From Flavobacteriales bacterium (GTDB taxonomy: Bacteria > Bacteroidota > Bacteroidia > Flavobacteriales_D > Crocinitomicaceae): a DNA stretch of 52,371 nt. Below, piece after piece: positions 16,395-25,895 of this stretch. The position numbers were made by a program, and so were the translations under genes. The notes below the pieces were generated by a model that did not search any database, had not been told where the DNA came from, and worked only from the letters and a program-made list of their open reading frames with translations. The number at the start of each line of letters is the position of its first letter. The first letter of the stretch is position 1. Location: NCBI GenBank assembly GCA_947470515.1, contig CANITF010000021.1:1-52371 (forward strand). Reading direction: 5' to 3'.

Positions 16395-17261
16395 TTATTG
16401 TAAATCAATATTTATAGGTAGGTTGAAATAAGAACTCACAGCTTTTCCTTTTATTTTTCCTGGCCTCCAATTTGGCATCATTTTTAAAACTCGAATTGCT
16501 TCTTTATCACACTCTGGGCAACCAGGAATTCCTCGTTGAACCTTTATAGCGCTGATACTTCCATCCTCTCCTACAACAAATTTCAAAAAAACCTTTCCTG
16601 ATACAGTAATATCATGTAAAATAGCAGGAACTCTAAATTTATCTTGAATAAATTTCATCATGGCAGGAAAGCCACCAGGGTATTCAGCTTCAACATCTAC
16701 CCATTCTTCAGGTCCTTTTGGAGTTAATTCAGTTGTATCTTTTTTATTACCTACAATTGGAATAAAAGTTCCCTTCCCTTTTTTCTCTGCCTCAAGCGCT
16801 GCAGCTTTAGCTTTTTCTAATTCATCTTGAATTCGTTGCTTTTCTTTGATCTCCTCATCCGTTGCTTCAGGAATTTTAAATTCTATAGTTGCTTCGTGAG
16901 ATTCTTCTATCACCTTTTCAACTTTGACTTGTTTAACAGGTTCATCTTTTGTCAAGATTAAAATTTCCGTTTCAGGCTCAACAAACACAGGCGGTTTGAA
17001 AGCAATAGGTTTCGGGTCATTTTTAAAACCTAAATATCCTGCGAAAATTAATCCTGTACTAAAAACGAAAGAAATCATAATGATCATCAAGGTTTTGTCA
17101 TAATCTCTTCGAATGACAAACGCACCATAATCTTTGTTTCGTTTTTCAAACACAGCATTATTTCTAACGGATGATGTAACTTGTTGCCAGCTTCTTGATC
17201 CAAAATAATCGTAAAATGAAACAGCTGCAACCAATGCGATAATACTTAAAATAACAATCAT
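16395..17261 (-). CDS. tonB: energy transducer TonB (second copy)
   Basis: A paralogue of the TonB at 13195-14040. It shares the N-terminal layout (VRNNAVFEKRNKDYGAFVIR and two hydrophobic helices) and the C-terminal TonB domain (RVLKMMPNWRPGKIKGKAV, with the same PGCPECD pair). The linker differs: instead of a proline-rich stretch it carries charged, helix-prone sequence (residues about 130-165, EIKEKQRIQDELEKAKAA), suggesting a rigid or coiled-coil spacer. It lies 199 bases upstream of exbB, separated by a likely exbB promoter, so it may be expressed independently. The two copies may serve different receptor sets. Confidence 0.9.
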   Translation of the reverse strand: MIVILSIIALVAAVSFYDYFGSRSWQQVTSSVRNNAVFEKRNKDYGAFVIRRDYDKTLMIIMISFVFSTGLIFAGYLGFKNDPKPIAFKPPVFVEPETEILILTKDEPVKQVKVEKVIEESHEATIEFKIPEATDEEIKEKQRIQDELEKAKAAALEAEKKGKGTFIPIVGNKKDTTELTPKGPEEWVDVEAEYPGGFPAMMKFIQDKFRVPAILHDITVSGKVFLKFVVGEDGSISAIKVQRGIPGCPECDKEAIRVLKMMPNWRPGKIKGKAVSSYFNLPINIDLQ

Positions 17262-17576
17262 AAGAGTAAGTTTAATAAATTAATACTAGTTCAATTATGT
17301 ATTTCATTATGTCAAACATCTAGCTAAACTGTTGGACAATTTGAAGTACACCTTTTCCATTTATTGGTTCATTCAAACCTATTAAAAGATTGGATAGATT
17401 TTTAAGAAATTTCATTATATGTATATATCATTGATTGAAGTAGGAGAAAACTAAATTATTCTGCTTGCATAGTAATAAAATGCTTATTCTCAATGTTAAT
17501 CTATTGTTAACATAATGTTTACAGAATATTTGTAACCGATTTTATTGCGTCCACTTATACAGACAAACTCTCCAAC
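17262..17576. other. divergent intergenic region with an inverted repeat
   Basis: No gene is seen between the second tonB and the exported protein at 17577. At 17493-17513 the arms ATGTTAA and TTAACAT flank a seven-base spacer (TCTATTG). It lies 64-84 bases before ATG 17577 and could be an operator. No full promoter consensus is evident. Confidence 0.4.
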
Positions 17577-18443
17577 ATGAAAAAGTCTCTCCATTTTTTC
17601 GTATTCCTTTTTAGCGGAATCGGCTTGATTGTATCTTTTACCTCAAGCACTAACGAAATTAAAATCTCATTAAATGAAGCATTGCAAAAGGGCTTTATTC
17701 ATTGTAAATCATCAAGTACAGGAAGTTTTAATGGTCAATGTGTCAAGCTCCAGTTAGAGAATAATACGATTAGACCCTTTCAACTCTTTATTCCTGCAGG
17801 AACACTTTTTCATCCATCTGATCCAGGGGAACAAACATTGATTACTGTTGAACAGCAATTTATTTCACTTGCTCCATCGAGTAATAAAATTGAAAATATT
17901 CATGCATATTGCAGTGAACATTCAGATAAATGTCCTTCTAGTGGAAGTTATTTCACGATTGGAACCAATAAAAATCCGAAGTTTGATTCGTTATTCGTGT
18001 TTTTAAAAAATAAATCTTTGCCCTCTTCTCAGCAAGATATTGTTTGGGCAATTACTGATAATACGCCTGTTTCAAATATTGCTATGGATTCTAAGAGCTT
18101 GAGAGAAATTCGTTCTTTTTTATGCAAATTAACTGGTCAAGAAGAAGTTAACTATTCAATGGACATGGCTACTTCAATAAACAATCAAGGTTTTATTGAG
18201 CAAAAGCCAATTCAACTAAAAGGATTTGTCAATTTTGATGTTCCAGATTCAAAATGGATACATCAAGAAGTGTATGACGAAAATGGAAAGCTAAAATTCA
18301 AATCTAATCAAGCATTTGAAATTCCAAAAGGAACATCCGATTATACATTTAATATTGGCGTAAAAAATTGGAATTCAGGAAAGTACATACTTAAACTTAA
18401 AGCAGGCTCAGAAGTCATTGAGACATATCCTTTTAAGGTCTAG
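17577..18443 (+). CDS. exported protein of unknown family, 288 aa
   Basis: The N-terminus MKKSLHFFVFLFSGIGLIVSF is a signal peptide. The body (about 27-165) starts with EIKISLNEALQKGFIHCK and contains LENNTIRPFQLFIPAGTLF, IHAYCSEHSDKCP and IVWAITDNTPVSNI. The same order is found in the product of the cut gene at the right edge (IEIQEAIDNNKIEYS, NKYNDTIPLSIPNGLLL, LYAMCSEIHD, AVWACSDNAT), so the two share an unrecognised domain. Residues about 195-288 are a second beta-rich domain (WIHQEVYDENGKLKFK, GKYILKLKAG) resembling adhesion-like sandwich folds. Function unknown; probably periplasmic or on the cell surface. It converges on luxC, leaving seven bases between the stops. Confidence 0.72.
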   Translation: MKKSLHFFVFLFSGIGLIVSFTSSTNEIKISLNEALQKGFIHCKSSSTGSFNGQCVKLQLENNTIRPFQLFIPAGTLFHPSDPGEQTLITVEQQFISLAPSSNKIENIHAYCSEHSDKCPSSGSYFTIGTNKNPKFDSLFVFLKNKSLPSSQQDIVWAITDNTPVSNIAMDSKSLREIRSFLCKLTGQEEVNYSMDMATSINNQGFIEQKPIQLKGFVNFDVPDSKWIHQEVYDENGKLKFKSNQAFEIPKGTSDYTFNIGVKNWNSGKYILKLKAGSEVIETYPFKV

Positions 18444-18450
18444 AAAGAAT

Positions 18451-19494
18451 TTATATATTATTCAAAAAAGTCATTGTATCAATTCCATCAGCATAATCAC
18501 TCAAACCAGGGCATTGAGCTTGACCAAAAGGAATATAATTTGCTCCAACAATTGCTTGAAGATTTTCTTTTTGTAATTCAAGATAAGCTACTAATTCGTT
18601 TTGATCTGAATAATAGTGGTAATGAACAATTGATAATGGGCTGAATAATTCTTTAGATTCCATTAAAAGCACAAAATTATTATCCAGCATTGGAATATTA
18701 TTCATCAAGTAAATTGCTTTATTGTAATCGTAGTTATTCGCATATTTATTGTGGTTTGCAACTTCAGAATGGTTAATTATTCCTTCAAAAAATCGGTTCA
18801 AATTAAACTCTTTCGGAAAAAGCAAATGAGATACATTTCTACATCCTAATCCAAAATAATTGAATATGTCATGTCCCAAAGCATTAAAATCTTCACTTGT
18901 CTCGTTGCCAGAAATTACAGCCAAAGAAGTTCTATTTTTCCTGAAAATATGGGGGTATTTCCCGAAATATTGCTCAAAATAAACTAAGGAATTATTGCTT
19001 CCAGTTGCTATAACAGCATCCATCTGCGCAATTCTACCAGTTGTAAAAACGATTCTATCTTTTAATTCGGGTAAGAATTGAATAAGAATTGAACTTAAAG
19101 CAGGTAATAAGGTTTTGTCATCGGAGCTTAATTTACAAATAGCTGTATTTCCAGACATGAGGACACATAGAAAATCATGAAATCCAACAAGGGGAATATT
19201 TCCAGCCATTATTATTGCAACATTCTTTGGGTGATCGGTGAATGAATATTTTTCTAACCAAGTTGATAATTGATCTTCGGTTAATTGGTTTCCTAAAGCT
19301 TTCAAAGCGCTATTTACATTTTCATTGGTGAACCAACCGTTTAAATGAAATTGCTTTTTAACAAGTAATATCAGTGTTTCGTATTCCTCTTCCGTTACAC
19401 CTGAAGTAAATCCAGTCCATTTTTCTTCATTCCCAATTGACACCATTAGTCTGCCTAATTGTGTAAACCCTGTAATTAATTCTTCTCTCTTCAC
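18451..19494 (-). CDS. acyl-CoA reductase (LuxC family)
   Basis: An aldehyde-dehydrogenase-fold enzyme reducing long-chain acyl groups with NADPH. The 347 residues fit the short flavobacterial version. VAIIMAGNIPLVGFHDFLCVLMSGN (92-116) forms the nucleotide-binding region and Cys218 in FGLGCRNVS is the expected catalytic nucleophile. No luxD or luxE lies nearby, so bioluminescence is unlikely; a role in lipid or wax metabolism is possible. The start is GTG 19494, with the -7 box TAATTTTG ending four bases before it. An ATG two bases upstream is out of frame. The divergent neighbour is a ferredoxin, a pairing seen in other Bacteroidota. Confidence 0.85.
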   Translation of the reverse strand: MKREELITGFTQLGRLMVSIGNEEKWTGFTSGVTEEEYETLILLVKKQFHLNGWFTNENVNSALKALGNQLTEDQLSTWLEKYSFTDHPKNVAIIMAGNIPLVGFHDFLCVLMSGNTAICKLSSDDKTLLPALSSILIQFLPELKDRIVFTTGRIAQMDAVIATGSNNSLVYFEQYFGKYPHIFRKNRTSLAVISGNETSEDFNALGHDIFNYFGLGCRNVSHLLFPKEFNLNRFFEGIINHSEVANHNKYANNYDYNKAIYLMNNIPMLDNNFVLLMESKELFSPLSIVHYHYYSDQNELVAYLELQKENLQAIVGANYIPFGQAQCPGLSDYADGIDTMTFLNNI

Positions 19495-19498
19495 ATTG

Positions 19499-19506
19499 CA
19501 AAATTA
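19499..19506 (-). promoter_or_regulatory. -7 promoter box of luxC (leaderless arrangement)
   Basis: TAATTTTG on the minus strand is followed by CAAT and then the GTG start codon at 19494. The same four-base distance is seen for pcm, the BatA-domain gene and marR. Confidence 0.45.
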
Positions 19507-19576
19507 CTTTCAATCATTCGATAAAGTTGGATTTAGAGTGAAATATTATAAAAAATGAACAAAAGAATCCGTTTAG

Positions 19577-19957
<381 letters not shown>

Positions 19958-19980
19958 TTCAAAGCATTAACAAAATAGAT

Positions 19981-20013
19981 AAAAACGATTCAAAATTCTG
20001 GATCGTTTTTTTT
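19981..20013 (+). terminator. intrinsic terminator after the ferredoxin gene
   Basis: AAAAACGAT (19981-19989) pairs with ATCGTTTTT (20002-20010), followed by more T. It lies 24 bases after the ferredoxin stop. Confidence 0.8.
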
Positions 20014-20067
20014 ATGTTTAAATGTTTAATTTTCTTTGAAAGAATTCATCAAATTCAGATTTCTCAT

Positions 20068-20075
20068 TACCTTTG
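20068..20075 (+). promoter_or_regulatory. -7 promoter box of the SRP RNA gene
   Basis: TACCTTTG matches TAnnTTTG and predicts a transcript start near 20080, exactly where the RNA's closing stem begins (GGGGTAAG at 20081). A -33 TTTG at the expected place is not seen. Confidence 0.5.
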
Positions 20076-20079
20076 CAAC

Positions 20080-20183
20080 TGGGGTAAGTCTTGTACGACC
20101 AGCTCCCTCTGACTCCTCCAGGACGGGAACGTAGCAAAGGTAAGAGGTTGTAGCGGTGCGATATAAGTAGCTTACCCCTCTTT
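20080..20183 (+). ncRNA. ffs: signal recognition particle RNA, small bacterial type (4.5S)
   Basis: The RNA of the SRP, which binds Ffh and targets nascent membrane proteins. The closing stem GGGGTAAG (20081-20088) pairs with CTTACCCC (20171-20178). The apical domain 8 has the diagnostic loop sequence CTCCAGGACGGGAACGTAGC, matching the usual CAGG...GGAA tetraloop region (normally GGACCGGAA; here GGACGGGAA). A T-run from 20180 ends transcription. The length of about 100 bases fits the small SRP RNA without an Alu domain. Confidence 0.93.
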
Positions 20184-20325
20184 TTTTTTTATTTTTTTTG
20201 AAAGGATCGAACAGAAAAAAAAATATTCTAACATTTCAAGCAATTGTGGATAATTCGTTAAAACTCTATCCCATTCAATTTATACTAAACCGTTTCATTC
20301 CCTTATTTTTACAAAAAAAAAGTTT

Positions 20326-20982
20326 ATGAAATTCTTCATTGATACAGCGAATTTAAAAGAGATCCAAGAAGCAAATGACCTTGGAATATTAGATGGTGTA
20401 ACCACTAACCCATCATTGATGGCAAAAGAAGGAATCACTGGAAAGCAAAATATTTTAGATCATTATGTTGCTATTTGTAATATAGTAGACGGACCAGTCA
20501 GTGCTGAAGTAATTTCTACTGATTATGCAGGAATGGTTTTAGAAGGAGAGCATTTAGCTTCTTTACATAAAAATATTGTTGTTAAAATCCCAATGATTCC
20601 AGAAGGAATTAAAGCGATTAAATATTTCTCTGGAAAAGGAATAGCAACAAATTGCACATTGGTTTTTTCTGCAGGACAAGCATTATTAGCTGCTAAAGCT
20701 GGAGCAACTTATATCTCTCCATTTTTAGGTCGTTTAGACGATATTTCTACAAATGGTTTGGATTTAATCGCTCAAATCAGATTGATATATGATAATTACG
20801 CTTTTAATACTCAAATTTTAGCAGCGTCTATCCGTCATCCAATGCACATTATCAATTGTGCTGAAATAGGATCTGATGTTATGACTGGTCCATTGAGTGC
20901 TATTAAAGCATTAGCAAAACATCCATTAACGGATTTAGGTTTACAACAATTTCTTGCAGATCACGCGAAAGGAAACTCTTAA
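20326..20982 (+). CDS. fsa: fructose-6-phosphate aldolase / transaldolase-like protein
   Basis: A class I aldolase of the small transaldolase family (218 residues). The start [31 protein letters not shown] is diagnostic. The Schiff-base lysine is Lys86 in [12 protein letters not shown], followed by [35 protein letters not shown]. It converts fructose-6-phosphate to dihydroxyacetone and glyceraldehyde-3-phosphate, or acts as transaldolase; the two activities cannot be separated by eye. Many Bacteroidota carry this as their only transaldolase. It stands alone after the SRP RNA. Confidence 0.93.
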   Translation: MKFFIDTANLKEIQEANDLGILDGVTTNPSLMAKEGITGKQNILDHYVAICNIVDGPVSAEVISTDYAGMVLEGEHLASLHKNIVVKIPMIPEGIKAIKYFSGKGIATNCTLVFSAGQALLAAKAGATYISPFLGRLDDISTNGLDLIAQIRLIYDNYAFNTQILAASIRHPMHIINCAEIGSDVMTGPLSAIKALAKHPLTDLGLQQFLADHAKGNS

Positions 20983-20985
20983 ATA

Positions 20986-21046
20986 ATTACAAGTTAATAG
21001 TTGCGAATTACAAGTTCAAAAGATTTGTAATTCGCAATTTGTAATT
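20986..21046. repeat. nested inverted repeat between fsa and the NTF2-like gene
   Basis: TTGCGAATTACAA (21001-21013) is mirrored by TTGTAATTCGCAA (21025-21037). An outer pair AATTACAA / TTGTAATT flanks it (20986-20993 and about 21039-21046). It may end transcription of both converging genes, though no T-run follows. AGTTGCGAATTA recurs at about 38603. Confidence 0.7.
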
Positions 21047-21055
21047 AAGAACCTC

Positions 21056-21514
21056 TTATTTGTCACGCAACTCAATGAATTCTTTCATTTTCTCATTTTC
21101 GATAAGAACTGTTAGGTTATAGTAAACAAGTTTCCATTCCCCTTTTTTCTTGACAACGATTCCACTTCCTCTGCAACTGCGCATCCACGTATCAAGATCT
21201 TCGTCAAACCATGCAATTTTACCATTTTTTGAATAATTCCAATAGCGATTACTTGCTTTAAAATCCCATGCTTTTCCTTTGTCAAAATAGGGCTTTGAAA
21301 AGGAAGAGAATTGTTCTTTCGTCCAACGCTCTCCTAGCGCAGTTCCAAGAAAAATAAATGAATCATCCATCGCTCCAAAATAGGTTTCATAATTAGCATT
21401 GGAAACAGATAAATGCCAATTGTCGATGAATTTATCTAGTTCAGATTGTCCAAATAGATTCGAAAAATTGAATAACAAAAGGACGATGACAAAATTGATT
21501 TTTTTCATACTCAT
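21056..21514 (-). CDS. exported nuclear-transport-factor-2-like (SnoaL/DUF4440) protein
   Basis: A signal peptide (MSMKKINFVIVLLLFNFSNLFGQ) precedes a cone-shaped NTF2-like domain of about 128 residues. SELDKFIDNWHLSVSNANYETYFGAMDDSFIFLGT and the later WKLVYYNLTVLIEN are the usual first helix plus pocket strand and last strand of the SnoaL_3/DUF4440 group. No catalytic residue can be named. Similar secreted proteins of unknown role are common in Bacteroidota. A terminator for the upstream protease lies just before it, so it is probably transcribed alone. Confidence 0.78.
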   Translation of the reverse strand: MSMKKINFVIVLLLFNFSNLFGQSELDKFIDNWHLSVSNANYETYFGAMDDSFIFLGTALGERWTKEQFSSFSKPYFDKGKAWDFKASNRYWNYSKNGKIAWFDEDLDTWMRSCRGSGIVVKKKGEWKLVYYNLTVLIENEKMKEFIELRDK

Positions 21515-21520
21515 TTAAAT

Positions 21521-21548
21521 TAAAAAGGCTACCCGAAACGGATAGCCC
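21521..21548 (-). terminator. intrinsic terminator after the 530-aa protease gene
   Basis: GGCTACCC (21527-21534) pairs with GGATAGCC (21540-21547). On the minus strand it is followed by a T-run from 21522-21526. It lies 22 bases past the protease stop and before the NTF2-like gene. Confidence 0.8.
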
Positions 21549-21569
21549 TCAAGTTAAGGTTTAATACTA

Positions 21570-23162
21570 TTATTTTACAGCTTTTGTTTTCTCCAACGCT
21601 AAACACATTTTAACTGCGTTTTTCACATTGATTACTCCACCAGTTGTAGATAATGTTCCAAAATCAACTAGATCCTCAGATCCTGGTTTCATTTGCTTTG
21701 TTCCTTTATACGATTTAGCAGATTTAAGCATTACATCTTTAATCTCATTCATCGATAATGTTGGGAAATAACTTTGTAACATTGCAGCAACTCCAGCAAC
21801 CATTGGCGCCGCCATTGAAGTTCCTTGCAATTTTTTGTATTCACTTTGTGGAACACTGTTGTATATTTCAAATCCAGGTGCAAAAACGTCCACTTTCGTT
21901 TGACCGTAATTAGAGAATGACGCAGCTAATTTTTCTTTACTAACGCGTGTTGAAGCTCCAATTGTCAAAAACAAGTCTAATTTTTCTTTTTGAAAACTAT
22001 ACATTGAAGTAGGAAAATTAGGGTTGCTATCAACGTCTGCATTATCATTTCCAGCAGCATGAACTAACAACACACCTTTTGAATCAGCATATTTAAATGC
22101 CTCATATACTTCTTTTTGGTGTGGGGAATATCCTTTTCCAAAAGACATATTAATTACAGTAGCGCCATTATCAACAGCATAACGAATAGCTAAAGCAATA
22201 TCTTTATCTGATTCATCTCCATTAGGAACAGCTCTTACAGCCATTAGCAATACATTTTCAGCAACTCCGTCACCACCGAGATTATTTCCTCTAATTGCTC
22301 CAATGATTCCACCAACGTGCGTTCCGTGCAAAGCATCTGGACCTTCAACATCAGGATTTCCATATTTTGTATCTGAGAAATCATGTGGATTATCACCAAT
22401 TAACGCACGGTCATCAAATTCAACATTCAAGTTAAAATTAACCATTTGTTCAATTTGCGTTTTTTGTTCTGCAATAACTTCTGGAGTAAGTTCTCCTGTT
22501 TTCATTGCTAAAGCAAATTGCTTTAATTGTTGATTTTGTTCATCTGTTGGATTCCATTTTTGCAAATCTTTCAATGTGTAGTCCGTTTTGCCCATTGCAG
22601 TCCCAACCATAGAGGGAACTTGATCCATCATCATTGCGATCATATCCATTTGACCTAAATAAGAAGAGTAGCTTTCTAATTCTGCAGCAACTTCTTCTTT
22701 CACTTTTAAATACAATTCGTAGCTTTCTTTTTCAGAACTTCCGATTGTAGCAGCATCAATACCATCAAACTTCTTTGATAAATCTCTTAAAATTCTTGTT
22801 TTTTCTAAGTTTGCCTCATTCAGGTTTTCTCCTTTTGCATTACCTAGAAAACTCCAACCATTTACATCATCAATGTATCCATTCTTGTCATCATCAATTC
22901 CATTCTTAGGAATTTCATCTTTGTTGACCCAAATTTTTCCTTGTAAATCTTTATGTTCAATATCTACACCAGAATCGATCACAGCAACAACAACAGTTGA
23001 AGACTTTCTTTTCTTAAGCATTTTGTATGCTTTTTCTGTCTCCATTCCTGGACCTTTTCCGTTATACCAGTTTACTATCTCCTTACTTTCTTGAGCGTAA
23101 AATAAATTCGTGATTCCAAAAGTGAAAACAACTAAACTTAAACGAATGAATCTTTTTTTCAT
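21570..23162 (-). CDS. S8 (subtilisin) family serine peptidase, 530 aa
   Basis: A secreted subtilisin-like protease. The signal peptide is residues 1-24 (ending FYAQ). The triad is Asp63 (VVAVIDSGVDIEH), His282 (LHGTHVGG) and Ser449 (GTSMAAPMVAG). About 200 residues separate Asp and His, far more than in subtilisin, and this insertion carries helical, charged segments. DDKNGYIDDVNGW after the Asp may bind calcium. There is no prodomain before the catalytic Asp and no type IX C-terminal domain; the chain ends soon after the Ser helix. It is divergently transcribed from a second S8 protease, 118 bases away. Confidence 0.94.
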   Translation of the reverse strand: MKKRFIRLSLVVFTFGITNLFYAQESKEIVNWYNGKGPGMETEKAYKMLKKRKSSTVVVAVIDSGVDIEHKDLQGKIWVNKDEIPKNGIDDDKNGYIDDVNGWSFLGNAKGENLNEANLEKTRILRDLSKKFDGIDAATIGSSEKESYELYLKVKEEVAAELESYSSYLGQMDMIAMMMDQVPSMVGTAMGKTDYTLKDLQKWNPTDEQNQQLKQFALAMKTGELTPEVIAEQKTQIEQMVNFNLNVEFDDRALIGDNPHDFSDTKYGNPDVEGPDALHGTHVGGIIGAIRGNNLGGDGVAENVLLMAVRAVPNGDESDKDIALAIRYAVDNGATVINMSFGKGYSPHQKEVYEAFKYADSKGVLLVHAAGNDNADVDSNPNFPTSMYSFQKEKLDLFLTIGASTRVSKEKLAASFSNYGQTKVDVFAPGFEIYNSVPQSEYKKLQGTSMAAPMVAGVAAMLQSYFPTLSMNEIKDVMLKSAKSYKGTKQMKPGSEDLVDFGTLSTTGGVINVKNAVKMCLALEKTKAVK

Positions 23163-23280
23163 ATGATTTTTTCTGTAAATGTGAATTAATTCGTGAAAAT
23201 TAAAAATAAACTTTTAATTCAAAGTGCTTTTTTTAACCTTTCGGTTTATATTTACGTCTTAAGGTTTAAATCAATTACAA

Positions 23281-25851
23281 ATGGCACTATCAATTCGATT
23301 AAAAGCGTTATTTATTTGCTTAATTATTGCAAGTAATCCAACCAATTTATTTTCACAACACCATAAATTTGGATTTCAAAATCTGTTAGAAACTTCACCA
23401 AAATCTATTTCTACTTTTTGTGTCCCAAATAATGAGGAAACCATTAGCCTTCTTAACAAAGATAATATTACGATTAAATACAGTTCTTCTAGTTGGTTAT
23501 TCATTTCTACAACTGCAAAATGGATTGATGATAAAACAAAATCAAAAGAATTAAAGAATTATTATTTTGAATACGCTCCACCTGTTGCTTTGGGAGACTC
23601 AGCGCTTGTTGCTTATCATGTGAAACCTGTTCACGACGGGACTGGTGGATTAAATAGCATTTATACAGGGGACAATGTAATTATAGGTTATGTTGACCAA
23701 GGAATAGATTGGAATCACCCAGACTTCATTGATGCTAATGGCAATACACGTGTGATGCGTTATTGGGATCATTCAACAAATGTTGGCGGAACAATTCCTC
23801 AACCATATAATTATGGGATTGTATGGGACAGTGCACAAATAAACAATGGAACATGCACCAGCACTGAGGAAGGTTCTGCTCATGGAACAACAGTTGCAGG
23901 AATGGGATCTGCAAATGGATTTGCTAATGGTTCAAATAAAGGAATGGCACCAAATTCACGTATTATAATGGTTGAAACAAATTTTAATCTCCCTAATTGG
24001 TCATTAACGATTGCAGATGCTTGCGATTATATTTTTAAAGTGGCGGATTCTATGGGAATGCCCGCGATTGTTAATTTAAGTCTTGGATCTTATTTAGGCA
24101 GTCATGATGGAAATGACCCTGCAACAGATTACATTGAATCGCTTTTAGATGAACATCCAGGCAGAATCGTTGTTGGAGCGGCGGGAAATGCAGGAGCTAA
24201 AGGCAAATACCATGTTACAGGAAATATTGATGCTGACACGTCGTTTGTTTGGCTTCAAAATAACCCTAGTTCTAGTGCCGCGTTTGGTGCGAATCATATT
24301 TATTTTGATTTGTGGTCTGATCTATCGGACGGTGTTTTTGATTATGCTTTTGGTGCAGACTTACCTTCTCCACTATATGGTTTAAGAGGGTCAACTATTT
24401 ATCGTCCAGCCCAAGCTTCTGTTGGAACGCCTATTTTCGATACCATTTTTAATTCACTTGGAAATCGAATCGCAACGATAGAAATTTATACTGAATTAAT
24501 TGATGGTAATTACCACATGGAGGCCTATTTTAGCAATGTAGATTCAACTGCGTATAATTTCCGTTTTTCTACGACAGGTTCAGGGAAATATGATTTATGG
24601 AGTGGAGCTTGGTTGGGATTAAACAATCTTATTACAACATTGCCTTCACCATCAGTACTGCCAGAAATAATTCATTATCACATGCCTGATTCACTGCAAA
24701 CAATCGTGTCTAATTGGGCTTGCTCTGAAAAGGTAATAACGGTCGGGAATGTTCGGAATAGACTTGGTCACATTGACAACAACGGGAATCAATATTACCC
24801 ATCAACAGACATGACACCTCCCGGGAAATTAAGTCCAAATTCGAGTGTTGGTCCAAGTAGACATGGATTAACCAAACCAGACATAAGTGCCGCTGGTGAT
24901 GTATCTTTAACTGCTGCACCTTTTTGGTTATTGACTAATCCAACATACAATACGTTAATTGATTCAGGTGGCTGGCATGCTCGAAATGGTGGAACTTCTA
25001 TGGCTTCTCCTTGTGTTGCTGGAATAGCAGCTCTTTATCTTGAGAAATGTAATAAAGCAAATTACGCTTCATTTAAATCAGACTTAATAGCAACGGCATT
25101 TACAGATTCGTATACTGGAGTTGTTCCAAATAATTCTTATGGATATGGCAAACCGCATGCTTTGAATTTATTACAAGCGACTGAATTCACAGCAACAATA
25201 TTAGGTTCAAATGTAACATGCGGAAATCCTCCATCAATTTTATCATTAAGCTCCTCATCCCCATTAGCATCTGCTATTTGGTCCAATGGAGGAATAGGAT
25301 TGACAGATACAATATCTACTGCAGGAGACTACTCTGCGCTAGTTTATAGTGCAAGAGGTTGTGCTTTTCAAAGTGATACTTTAACTGTAACACAATTACC
25401 AGTTTTGCCAATTTTGCCAATTATGCAATCGGGAAATACATTGGCTTCATTGTCATTTACTGATTATCAATGGACACTCAATGGAATAGATATTCCTGGA
25501 GCGACGAATCAAACTTTAGACATAACAGCACCATTTGGGACATACACGTGTTATTGTACAAGTGTTGACGGTTGTATTTCCGAAACGCCACCAATGACTA
25601 TCACTTTAGGACTCAACGGTATTGATTCACAAGAAATCATGTTATTTCCTAATCCGACAAATGATTATTTTACACTTCTTTCTGAGCAAAAGATTGTATC
25701 CGTGCGAATTTTCTCTGAAAACGGTAAAGAACTAACAATAAATAATTTAGGAGATAAAAAATATTCAATTGCTGGATATCCAAGTGGGATTTATCATGTA
25801 ATAATTGAATTTGAATCAGAAAAGATTTATTCAAAAATCACAAGAATGTAA
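23281..25851 (+). CDS. S8 family peptidase with type IX secretion sorting domain, 856 aa
   Basis: A secreted subtilisin-like protease. Residues 1-25 are a signal peptide, 26-130 a propeptide-like region. The triad is Asp139 (VIIGYVDQGID), His201 (SAHGTTVAGMG) and Ser573 (GTSMASPCVAG). The large gap between His and Ser holds a beta-rich insert (about 290-470). After the catalytic domain (about 625) come an Ig-like region and, from about 785, the type IX C-terminal domain: LFPNPTNDYFTL, then IFSENGKEL and GYPSGIYHVIIEFESEKIYSKITRM-like ending. It should therefore cross the outer membrane by T9SS and may stay anchored. A TATATTTA box lies at 23247-23254. Confidence 0.93.
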   Translation: MALSIRLKALFICLIIASNPTNLFSQHHKFGFQNLLETSPKSISTFCVPNNEETISLLNKDNITIKYSSSSWLFISTTAKWIDDKTKSKELKNYYFEYAPPVALGDSALVAYHVKPVHDGTGGLNSIYTGDNVIIGYVDQGIDWNHPDFIDANGNTRVMRYWDHSTNVGGTIPQPYNYGIVWDSAQINNGTCTSTEEGSAHGTTVAGMGSANGFANGSNKGMAPNSRIIMVETNFNLPNWSLTIADACDYIFKVADSMGMPAIVNLSLGSYLGSHDGNDPATDYIESLLDEHPGRIVVGAAGNAGAKGKYHVTGNIDADTSFVWLQNNPSSSAAFGANHIYFDLWSDLSDGVFDYAFGADLPSPLYGLRGSTIYRPAQASVGTPIFDTIFNSLGNRIATIEIYTELIDGNYHMEAYFSNVDSTAYNFRFSTTGSGKYDLWSGAWLGLNNLITTLPSPSVLPEIIHYHMPDSLQTIVSNWACSEKVITVGNVRNRLGHIDNNGNQYYPSTDMTPPGKLSPNSSVGPSRHGLTKPDISAAGDVSLTAAPFWLLTNPTYNTLIDSGGWHARNGGTSMASPCVAGIAALYLEKCNKANYASFKSDLIATAFTDSYTGVVPNNSYGYGKPHALNLLQATEFTATILGSNVTCGNPPSILSLSSSSPLASAIWSNGGIGLTDTISTAGDYSALVYSARGCAFQSDTLTVTQLPVLPILPIMQSGNTLASLSFTDYQWTLNGIDIPGATNQTLDITAPFGTYTCYCTSVDGCISETPPMTITLGLNGIDSQEIMLFPNPTNDYFTLLSEQKIVSVRIFSENGKELTINNLGDKKYSIAGYPSGIYHVIIEFESEKIYSKITRM

Positions 25852-25895
25852 ATTGAAAAAAATATTTTATACTTTTGACGCGTAAATAAATAAGA

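Noticed and set aside
18451-19494. Bioluminescence gene cluster
   Set aside because: Only a LuxC-type reductase is present; there is no luciferase (luxAB), luxD or luxE nearby.
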